A stretch of DNA of 11,162 nucleotides, from contig JACCXQ010000068.1 in assembly GCA_013696945.1 (NCBI GenBank), positions 1-11,162 on the forward strand, given 5' to 3'. Below the pieces are notes generated by a model. It was not told the origin of the DNA, searched no databases, and was given only the letters and a program-made list of their open reading frames with translations. Below are positions 6,124 to 11,162 of the stretch, one piece after another. The stretch is from Chloroflexota bacterium. Its GTDB lineage: Bacteria; Chloroflexota; Limnocylindria; Limnocylindrales; CSP1-4. Each line of letters begins with the position of its first letter. The stretch's first letter is position 1. A program made the position numbers and the translations under genes.

Positions 6124-7500
6124 GTGGCGACGCCATCGCTCGCACCCCTGGGACCGCTGGCATCGGCGCTGCCGGACGCGTCCAAGGCGGCGGTCCTGCC
6201 ACGCGGATTCCGCGCCGCCAGCGCGCAGATGGGGATCAAGGTGTCGCGTCGCCCCGATGTCGCGGTCGTCTGCGTGGAGCCCGGCCTGCCCGACGCGGCA
6301 GTCGCGGCCGTCTACACGTCGAACGCCGTGCTTGCTGCGCCGATCCTGCTTTCGCGGCGTCACCTCGAGAAGACGGCTCCGCTCGGCGCTGGTGCCTACG
6401 GGTGGACCCGCGGGGTCGTCTGCACCGCCGGGTGCGCGAACGCGGCGACCGGTGCCGAGGGGATGGCCGACCAGGAGCGCATCGCGCGGGGGCTCGCGCG
6501 TGGGCTCGACACGCAGCCCGAGCGGACGCTGGCCATGTCGACCGGGATCATCGGCACGCGCCTACCGGCCGACCGCCTCTCCCCCGAGATCGCGAGGCTG
6601 GCGCGTGAAGGGGCGGCCAGTGACGCTGAGGCGCTCGCCGGAGCCGCCGAGGCGATGCGCACGACGGACAGTCACCCGAAGATCGCGTCGGTCCAGCTGA
6701 CGCTGCCGGACCAGGCCGGGCAGCCGGTCCCAGTGACCGTCTCGGGGATCGCGAAGGGCGTCGGGATGATCCACCCGCGGATGGCGACGATGCTGGCGAT
6801 CCTCCTGACCGACGCAGCCGCGGCGCCGCAGGTGCTGCACGCGCTCCTGCGCGAGGTGACGGCGAGGACGTGGGACCAGCTGACGGTGGACGGAGACACG
6901 AGCACGAATGACACGTGCTTCCTGCTGGCATCCGGCGCCTCCGCAACCGCGCCGGTCCAGCTCGGCACCGCTGCTGCCGGCTCCCTGCGCGACGCGCTCG
7001 AGTCGGTCGCACGGTCGCTGGCGCGTCAACAGGCGGCCGACGGCGAGGGCGCGACCACGCTCATCACGTGCCAGGTGAGTGGCGCGGCCGACGTTGCGGA
7101 CGCACGAGCGGTCGCTCGGTCGGTCGTGGCGAGCAGCCTGGTGAAAGCCGCGGTCCACGGCCGTGACCCGAACTGGGGCCGGATCGCGGCTGCGGCGGGG
7201 AACGCTCGCCTTGCCGACGCCACGATCCTCGAGGCGGCCGGCCTTCCAAGCGACGAGGCACGGCGCCGAGCGGGCGGTCCGGCAACGGTCGATCCGTCAC
7301 GACTGCGCATCGCTCTCTGCGGTGTCGACGTCTTCGACGGCGTCCCGGTCTCATTCGATCGCGATGCGCTCCGCAGGCTGATGGAGGCGCCGGAGCTGCT
7401 CATCCGTGTCGACCTGGGGCTCGGCGAGGGGTCTGGCGAGGCGTTCGGATGCGACCTCACGGAGCGGTACGTGGTCGAGAACTCGGAGTACACCTCGTGA
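6124..7500 (+). CDS. argJ: Bifunctional ornithine acetyltransferase / N-acetylglutamate synthase
   Basis: ArgJ moves the acetyl group from N-acetylornithine to glutamate, closing the cyclic arginine pathway; some members also use acetyl-CoA. The 458-aa protein (slightly longer than the usual 390-410) shows STGIIGTRLP (139-148), the autocleavage and nucleophile site KGVGMIHPRMATML with T222, TVDGDTSTNDT downstream, HGRDPNWGRI, and the ending NSEYTS. It is normally cleaved just before that Thr into alpha and beta chains. One departure is that the usual N-S/A-G-N-A-N loop reads TAGCANAATG (101-110), with Cys104 where Asn is common. Start GTG 6124 follows argC's TAG with no gap and has no Shine-Dalgarno, so translation probably depends on argC. 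Its TGA overlaps argB's GTG. Whether it is monofunctional or bifunctional cannot be read from the sequence. Confidence 0.96.
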   Translation: MATPSLAPLGPLASALPDASKAAVLPRGFRAASAQMGIKVSRRPDVAVVCVEPGLPDAAVAAVYTSNAVLAAPILLSRRHLEKTAPLGAGAYGWTRGVVCTAGCANAATGAEGMADQERIARGLARGLDTQPERTLAMSTGIIGTRLPADRLSPEIARLAREGAASDAEALAGAAEAMRTTDSHPKIASVQLTLPDQAGQPVPVTVSGIAKGVGMIHPRMATMLAILLTDAAAAPQVLHALLREVTARTWDQLTVDGDTSTNDTCFLLASGASATAPVQLGTAAAGSLRDALESVARSLARQQAADGEGATTLITCQVSGAADVADARAVARSVVASSLVKAAVHGRDPNWGRIAAAAGNARLADATILEAAGLPSDEARRRAGGPATVDPSRLRIALCGVDVFDGVPVSFDRDALRRLMEAPELLIRVDLGLGEGSGEAFGCDLTERYVVENSEYTS

Positions 7501-8282
7501 GCGGCCGGACAAGGCCGCTCGTCATCAAGCTGGGTGGCACCACCATCGCCGAGGAGCAGGGCGTCCTCGGCGAGCTCGCGATCCACGCTCGCGAGCGGGA
7601 CATCGTTCTCGTACACGGCGGCGGGAAGCGCCTGACCGAATGGCTCGACCGCCTCGGCGTGGAGCACCGGTTCCACGACGGGCTGCGCGTGACGGACGAC
7701 GCGGCCCTGGAGGTCGCGCTCGCGGTCCTGCGCGGCGTCGTCAACGCGGAGCTTGTGGCGGCGCTCCGCTCCTTGGGGGTCGACGCAGTGGGGCTCTCAG
7801 GGCTGGACGGTGGGCTGCTCGTCGGGGCGCGTGTGCCGCAGCTCGGACGGGTCGTGTCGGTGAGCGGCGTCCGCGGCGCGATCATCGAAGCGCTCTTCCT
7901 GGGTGGATTCGTGCCGGTCGTGGCACCGGTCGCTCCCGACCCGCACGGCGTCATATGCAACGTCAACGCCGACGCTGCCGCAGCGGGGCTCGCCGCTGGG
8001 CTCGGAGCGGATCTCGTGCTTCTCACCGACACGGACGGCGTGCGTGGTGCGGACGGGGACCGCGTCGCCACTCTCGTCGCCAGGGACGCGGAGGGGCTCA
8101 TCGATGCGGGGATCGTGTCGGGCGGCATGATCCCCAAGGTCCGCGCGGCGATGACCGCCCTGGTCAACCCGGATGCGGTGGCGGTCATCGCGGACGGCCG
8201 CGCCCCTGATGCGCTGACCCGTGCCCTGACCGACGACACGTTCGGGACGCGCATCCGGCTGGCCGCGGCCGCTGCTCCATGA
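7497..8282 (+). CDS. argB: Acetylglutamate kinase
   Basis: ArgB phosphorylates N-acetylglutamate with ATP, the second and often arginine-controlled step of ornithine synthesis. The 261-aa protein is an amino acid kinase fold with VIKLGG (9-14, Lys11), VHGGGK (39-44), GLRVTD (62-67, N-acetylglutamate site), NVNADAAAAG (155-164), LLTDTDGV (175-182) and GGMIPK (209-214, Lys214). The GLRVTD motif favours ArgB over the LysW-dependent LysZ. The N-terminus begins right at the first strand, without the extra helix that links dimers into arginine-sensitive hexamers in some ArgB proteins, so feedback inhibition may be weak or absent (inference). Start GTG 7497 overlaps argJ's stop as GTGA and has GGAG about 8 nt upstream; an in-frame ATG at 7449 lies inside argJ. 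Its TGA overlaps the response-regulator start as ATGA. Confidence 0.96.
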   Translation: MSGRTRPLVIKLGGTTIAEEQGVLGELAIHARERDIVLVHGGGKRLTEWLDRLGVEHRFHDGLRVTDDAALEVALAVLRGVVNAELVAALRSLGVDAVGLSGLDGGLLVGARVPQLGRVVSVSGVRGAIIEALFLGGFVPVVAPVAPDPHGVICNVNADAAAAGLAAGLGADLVLLTDTDGVRGADGDRVATLVARDAEGLIDAGIVSGGMIPKVRAAMTALVNPDAVAVIADGRAPDALTRALTDDTFGTRIRLAAAAAP

Positions 8283-9007
8283 GCCAGCAAGCAGATCCAC
8301 CCGGGGCGCCGCCGCTCACCATCCTCGTGGTCGACGACGAGCCGGCGATGGTCGGCGCGCTCGGTGCACTGCTGGGCCGGGCGGGCCACCGGATCGTCGC
8401 CGCGTATGACGGCGACGAGGCGCTCCGCAGGTTCGCCGCCGACGGTCCGGACCTCGTGCTGCTCGACCTGGCGATGCCCGGGACGGACGGCGCCGAGGTC
8501 TGCCGCGCGATCCGCGCGCGGGGAAGCACGCCGATCATCATCGTCACCGGCGAGCGTGATCGCTCGGCTCTCATCGAGCTGCTGGACCTGGGGGCGGACG
8601 ACTACGTCCGCAAACCATTCCGCTCGGACGAGCTGCTCGCGCGCATCCGCGCCGTCATGCGCCGCACGAGCGCTCCTGGCTCGCCGGTCGGCGGCCCGGA
8701 TGCCACGATCGGCGATGGCAGCTGGGAGCTCGACCAGCCCCGACACCAGATCCGATGGCGCGGACATGGCCTCGCGCTGACGCCGATCGAGTTCCGGCTC
8801 CTTAGGGCCCTCGTGACGCGGCTCGACGAGGTAGTGGACCACGCCGACCTCCTGGCCGCGGGCTGGCCGGACGTGCCCGACCCGGATCCGCTCTGGCTGA
8901 AGCCGCACCTCGCGCGGATCCGCATGAAGCTCGGCGAGGTCAGCGCACCGATGCCGGTCGCCGTGCGCGGGGTGGGGCACCGGATCGCGGCGACCGACCA
9001 GGCGTAA
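8279..9007 (+). CDS. OmpR/PhoB-type response regulator, translationally coupled to argB
   Basis: This 242-aa two-component regulator has a receiver domain (about 12-128) with the acidic pair D19/D20, the phospho-accepting D63 in LLDLAMPG, T90 and K112 (VRKPF), and a C-terminal winged helix (about 145-236) with LALTPIEFRLLRAL and the wing RGVGHRI. The recognition-helix region is less typical: DPDPLWLKPHLARIRMKL replaces the common VDVHISRLRRKL, though it ends in the same way. Start ATG 8279 overlaps argB's stop (ATGA); no separate promoter or Shine-Dalgarno is visible, so it should be made from the arg operon message. No kinase gene is adjacent on this strand; the GAF-HisKA kinase at 9434-10690 is the nearest candidate partner. 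Its DNA targets are unknown; feedback on the arg promoter is an untested possibility. Confidence 0.95.
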   Translation: MSQQADPPGAPPLTILVVDDEPAMVGALGALLGRAGHRIVAAYDGDEALRRFAADGPDLVLLDLAMPGTDGAEVCRAIRARGSTPIIIVTGERDRSALIELLDLGADDYVRKPFRSDELLARIRAVMRRTSAPGSPVGGPDATIGDGSWELDQPRHQIRWRGHGLALTPIEFRLLRALVTRLDEVVDHADLLAAGWPDVPDPDPLWLKPHLARIRMKLGEVSAPMPVAVRGVGHRIAATDQA

Positions 9008-9040
9008 CCCGGTCGCTACCCATCCGAAACCGCGCCGGCG

Positions 9041-9069
9041 CTGACCTGGGCGCGGAGTCGGCCTACCGT
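9041..9069 (+). promoter_or_regulatory. Promoter of the small Cys-rich protein gene
   Basis: CTGACC (9041-9046), one mismatch from TTGACC, and TACCGT (9064-9069) are 17 bp apart. Transcription would begin near 9076, leaving a leader of about 66 nt before the SD-preceded ATG 9142. A GTG at 9075 also sits at leaderless distance, but its frame gives an Arg-rich product and is not called. Confidence 0.45.
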
Positions 9070-9141
9070 CGCTCGTGAGCGCGGCGCGACGGTCTTGCCG
9101 TTCCCGCAGCGATCCCTGCCACCTACGACGTGAGGTCCGCC

Positions 9142-9405
9142 ATGAACCCGATGCGATCAGCCTGGCTGCCACCGCCGGATCCTGCCGGCCCCGTGACCTG
9201 CGTCGCCTGCGGCTGCCGTCTCCTCGAGGTCGAGAGCTTCGACGGCGTCGCGTGGCGCCACTTCCCATCGCTGCATCCCGGACGCGACGCCCGAGGGGAC
9301 CGTCCGGTCTGCGTCGACGCGATCCACGACCGAACGGGCATGCCGCTCCGAGAGCCGCTTGACGAGGGACTGTTGCCAGACCCGCGGAGCGCCGCGGCCG
9401 CCTGA
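9142..9405 (+). CDS. Small Cys/His-rich protein, possible zinc-binding, unknown function
   Basis: This 87-aa protein is not one I recognise. A knuckle-like CVACGC (C20, C23, C25) is followed by H40, H45, C57 and H62, enough ligands for one zinc site of the zinc-ribbon type. The sequence between (LLEVESFDGVAWRHFPSLHP) looks like folded protein rather than chance translation, while the C-terminal tail (RSAAAA) is low complexity. ATG 9142 is chosen because GAGG (9132-9135) lies 6 nt upstream; an in-frame GTG at 9130 would destroy that site. It follows the response regulator after 134 bp with its own promoter and converges on the sensor kinase, leaving 28 bp between the stops. A role with either signalling gene is possible from position only. 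There is no signal peptide or membrane segment. Confidence 0.65.
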   Translation: MNPMRSAWLPPPDPAGPVTCVACGCRLLEVESFDGVAWRHFPSLHPGRDARGDRPVCVDAIHDRTGMPLREPLDEGLLPDPRSAAAA

Positions 9406-9433
9406 CGCCGAAGACCCGCGCCCGACCACTCGG

Positions 9434-10690
9434 CTAGGGGGCGATCGCCTCCAGCTCGAGCACGAACTGGGTGCCCCTCGGCAGCCGTTCGTCCACGCGG
9501 AGGTCGCCACCCATCGCCCGCGCCAGGCGCCGCGCCGCGAAGAGGCCGATACCGGCTCCGCGTGGTGAGTCGTCGAGCCGCACGAACGGCTCGAAGATGC
9601 GTTCGCGCCACTCCTCGGGGATGCCCGGCCCGTCATCGGTGATGGCCAGGTACGCGCGGTCCGCGACCCGCCACCCATAGAGGTCGATCCGCCCGTTCAC
9701 CGGCGCGTACTTCGATGCGTTCTCCAGCAGGTAGCCCAGCAGTCGTCGGATCAGCTCACTCGATCCACGCGCGCGCAACGGCCGCTCGACGAAGTCAGTG
9801 GCGAGCCGGTGGCGGCGGAAGAGCGGAGCGAGCTCGCGCGTCGTTTCCTCGACGACCGCGGTGAGGTCGACCGGGCCCAGCTCGATCGCCCCGGACGGGA
9901 AGACGCGCAGGCTCTCGAGCACCGAATCGACGGCCTGGTCCAACCTGTCCACCTGCTGGAGCGCCTGACGCTCCCACTCCTGGGCGTCGGGTTGCTCACC
10001 AGCCTGCGCGCGGCCGCCCAACAGCTCGACGTACGCACGCACCACTGCCAGCGGCGTCCGCAGCGAGTGCGTGACGACGGCGACCAGATTCGCGCGTGCC
10101 TCGTCGATGGCGCGAAGGCTCTCGATCTGCGCCTCGGCTTCGCGCTGCAATCGCCCTTTCTCGACGATCCCGGCGAGCAGCGCGGCGAGGGTCTCGAGGA
10201 ATCGGACGTCGCCGCGCCGGAAATGGCGCTTCCGGATGGTCTGGACGTTGAGCACGCCGATCACCTGGTCATTCCAGACGAGCGGCACCGAGCACATCGA
10301 CGTGTGCGGCTGATCCAGGCCGGTGATCCATGCGAAGCGCGGATCCTGGCGGATGTCATCGCTGACGATCGGGACCCGCGTCTCGGCCACGATCCCGGTG
10401 ATCCCCTGCCCCAACCGCAGCCGCGCCCGGCCGATCCACTCGCGAGCGAGCCCGTTGGTGGCGGCGAGGGTCACGCCGGTCCCGTCGCGATCGGTCAGGT
10501 AGAGCGAGCAGACATCCGCCTCCGCTGCATCGCGCGCCCGATCGACGACGGTGACCATCAGCTCGTCCCACGTGCGCGTCGAGGCGGCGAGCCGCGCTAC
10601 CCTCGCCACGAACGTGAGCTCGTCGAGCCGGCGCTGGAGGGCATCACCACTCCGCTTCGGACGCGGGCCTGGCTTCGATGTCTCGACCAT
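9434..10690 (-). CDS. Soluble GAF-domain sensor histidine kinase
   Basis: This 418-aa cytosolic histidine kinase has no membrane segment. A GAF domain (about 38-180) contains the typical MCSVPLVWNDQVIGVLNVQ near its end, so it probably senses a small intracellular ligand or redox signal. A short coiled linker (about 180-200) leads to the HisKA dimerisation helix with H208 in VVTHSLRTPLAVV. The HATPase domain (about 305-415) carries the N-box LLENASKYAP, TDDGPGIP, IFEPFVR and RGAGIGLFAARRL. The residue after the phospho-accepting His is Ser, where Glu or Asp is usual, while the Pro at +5 is kept. ATG 10690 is preferred to a TTG at 10726 because that TTG is the -35 box of a well-formed promoter ending 7 nt before ATG 10690. 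A likely but unproven partner is the response regulator at 8279-9007. Confidence 0.94.
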   Translation of the reverse strand: MVETSKPGPRPKRSGDALQRRLDELTFVARVARLAASTRTWDELMVTVVDRARDAAEADVCSLYLTDRDGTGVTLAATNGLAREWIGRARLRLGQGITGIVAETRVPIVSDDIRQDPRFAWITGLDQPHTSMCSVPLVWNDQVIGVLNVQTIRKRHFRRGDVRFLETLAALLAGIVEKGRLQREAEAQIESLRAIDEARANLVAVVTHSLRTPLAVVRAYVELLGGRAQAGEQPDAQEWERQALQQVDRLDQAVDSVLESLRVFPSGAIELGPVDLTAVVEETTRELAPLFRRHRLATDFVERPLRARGSSELIRRLLGYLLENASKYAPVNGRIDLYGWRVADRAYLAITDDGPGIPEEWRERIFEPFVRLDDSPRGAGIGLFAARRLARAMGGDLRVDERLPRGTQFVLELEAIAP

Positions 10691-10697
10691 CGCCCCG

Positions 10698-10726
10698 ATG
10701 GTGCGTGCGCCCCGACGCGCGGTCAA
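10698..10726 (-). promoter_or_regulatory. Promoter of the sensor kinase gene (leaderless)
   Basis: On the minus strand TTGACC (10726-10721), a 17-bp spacer and CACCAT (10703-10698) are followed by 7 nt and ATG 10690. The transcription start should fall at the start codon; no Shine-Dalgarno is present. The -35 contains the TTG that would otherwise extend the reading frame by 12 residues, so that upstream start is unlikely. Confidence 0.6.
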
Positions 10727-10770
10727 CTGCGGCAGGTGGGACGAGCAACGACAAGGTGGAACGAGGGCGC

Positions 10771-10799
10771 TTGACGGACGGGGGACGATCGGGTGGTCG
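10771..10799 (+). promoter_or_regulatory. Possible promoter of the short ACT protein gene
   Basis: TTGACG (10771-10776) is a good -35, but the hexamer 17 bp downstream (TGGTCG, 10794-10799) is a poor -10. The call rests mainly on position, between divergent genes and just upstream of the Shine-Dalgarno. Confidence 0.25.
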
Positions 10800-10810
10800 A
10801 GCGAGGAGCA

Positions 10811-10816
10811 AGGAGG
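10811..10816 (+). promoter_or_regulatory. Shine-Dalgarno AGGAGG fixing the ACT protein start
   Basis: AGGAGG lies 9 nt before ATG 10826. This favours ATG 10826 over the in-frame GTG at 10793 and shows that this gene has a leadered transcript, unlike the divergent kinase gene. Confidence 0.8.
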
Positions 10817-10825
10817 ACATCAGCG

Positions 10826-11095
10826 ATGGCGAGCGATCTGACGGTCAGCCTCGAGGACCGGCCGGGGACATTGGCGCAGTTGGGCGAGGTGCTCGGCAAC
10901 GCCGGCATCGAGTGCGGGGAGGATCGTGAGGTCGAGATGGTCTCGATCGTCGACCAGCCCGGCGAGATGGGGCGACACCTCCGACGCGTGGCCGACGCCG
11001 GCGTCAATGTCGACCTCGCCTACCTCGCCACGAACACGCGCCTGGTCCTCGGAGCGGACGATCCCGACGGCCTCCGGCGGGCGCTGCACGGCTAG
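10826..11095 (+). CDS. Short ACT-domain protein, apparently internally shortened
   Basis: The 89-aa product opens with an ACT-like first strand and helix (DLTVSLEDRPGTLAQLGEVL, residues 4-23) and soon enters a second ACT-like start (REVEMVSIVDQPGEMGRHLR, 34-53) followed by VADAGVNVDLAYLATNTRLVLGADDPDGLRRAL. As I recall the family, related small cytosolic proteins of Actinomycetota and Chloroflexota are about 130 aa, with two complete ACT-like halves. Here the first half appears to stop after NAGI and join a later ...GIEC segment, so about 40 residues seem to be missing in frame. ACT domains bind amino acids or related ligands; no catalytic part is present. ATG 10826 has a strong AGGAGG. The gene diverges from the sensor kinase. 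Function is unknown, and a regulatory ligand-binding role is inference. Confidence 0.75.
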   Translation: MASDLTVSLEDRPGTLAQLGEVLGNAGIECGEDREVEMVSIVDQPGEMGRHLRRVADAGVNVDLAYLATNTRLVLGADDPDGLRRALHG

Positions 11096-11113
11096 GAGGC
11101 GCGACGGGCGGCG

Positions 11114-11119
11114 TACGAT
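11114..11119 (+). promoter_or_regulatory. -10 box (TACGAT) for the gene at the right edge
   Basis: TACGAT matches TANNNT and would start transcription near 11126, inside the adjacent dyad. No convincing -35 is seen 17 bp upstream, where the ACT gene's stop codon lies. Confidence 0.45.
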
Positions 11120-11120
11120 A

Positions 11121-11139
11121 GGGTCCTCCAGGAGGACCC
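11121..11139. promoter_or_regulatory. Perfect 9-bp inverted repeat (dyad) at the transcription start
   Basis: GGGTCCTCC, a single A, then GGAGGACCC: 9 of 9 bases pair across the centre. It lies 1 bp after the TACGAT box, spans the expected transcription start, and its right arm contains the Shine-Dalgarno AGGAGG (11130-11135), 8 nt before ATG 11144. It could be a repressor operator. In any transcript reading in from upstream it could fold as an 8-bp stem with a CAG loop and hide the ribosome site. No T-run follows, so it is not a terminator. Confidence 0.6.
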
Positions 11140-11143
11140 GACC

Positions 11144-11162
11144 ATGACCGAGACACTCGAGC
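11144..11162 (+). CDS. Start of a gene cut by the window edge
   Basis: ATG 11144 begins MTETLE and runs off the window. AGGAGG lies 8 nt upstream and a TACGAT box further up, so this is very likely a real start. Six residues are too few to identify the product. Confidence 0.6.

Noticed and set aside
5182..6363. 393-aa open frame antisense to argC
   Set aside because: A shadow of argC and the start of argJ; argC has full catalytic motifs on the plus strand.
7457..9268. 603-aa open frame antisense to argB and the response regulator
   Set aside because: A long frame is expected opposite GC-rich genes; the product is Arg/Ser-rich, without motifs, and crosses three convincing plus-strand genes.
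9075..9362. GTG-started frame at leaderless distance from the TACCGT box
   Set aside because: Product is Arg-rich and domain-free; the other frame (9142-9405) has an SD, a Cys/His pattern and normal composition.
10691..10726. TTG start extending the sensor kinase by 12 residues
   Set aside because: The TTG forms part of the -35 hexamer of a promoter that fires at ATG 10690, so it would not be transcribed.

Overview
This is a high-GC bacterial chromosomal segment (roughly 70% G+C by eye) with tightly packed genes. Several transcription units appear to start leaderless: a TANNNT-like -10 box lies about 6-10 nt upstream of the first start codon, with no Shine-Dalgarno. Internal or leadered genes instead carry GGAGG-type sites. 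GC content, leaderless starts and the gene types fit Chloroflexota (a Limnocylindria-like lineage is my guess) or Actinomycetota. The lineage is inference; the sequence holds no rRNA or other marker.

Layout. (1) 1-2007 is accessory: a 29-bp perfect direct repeat at the left edge, then two diverged copies (about 185 bp each, 1.64 kb apart, same orientation) of one repeat family. These bracket a convergent pair, a four-helix membrane protein (348-848, +) and an XRE-type helix-turn-helix protein with a C-terminal domain rich in conserved-looking acids (911-1561, -). The right copy runs into a 30-bp tandem repeat. (2) 2008-2880 (+) is a fumarylacetoacetate-hydrolase-family enzyme whose stop codon overlaps that of a convergent class III PLP aminotransferase (2877-4142, -). 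The aminotransferase is translationally coupled (TGAGATG) to an upstream ACT-domain protein (4144-4872, -). (3) From a divergent promoter region, 5026-9007 (+) forms a coupled operon argC-argJ-argB-response regulator. (4) 9142-9405 (+) is a small Cys/His-rich protein with its own promoter. It faces a soluble GAF-HisKA-HATPase sensor kinase (9434-10690, -), which may be the partner of the response regulator. (5) 10826-11095 (+) is a short ACT-domain protein that looks internally shortened. It is followed by a 19-bp dyad and the first codons of another gene.

Function. argC, argJ and argB provide the kinase, reductase and acetyl-recycling steps from glutamate towards ornithine. The divergent class III aminotransferase could supply the missing ArgD step, but its sequence reads more like the GabT/general omega-aminotransferase group. 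Welding an OmpR-type regulator to argB by an ATGA overlap, with a histidine kinase 0.4 kb away, hints that arginine synthesis and signalling are co-expressed.

I found no complete new defence or mobile system. The best candidates for something undescribed are the paired repeats around the XRE gene, the ACT-protein/aminotransferase operon, the arg-operon response regulator, and the dyad at the right edge.
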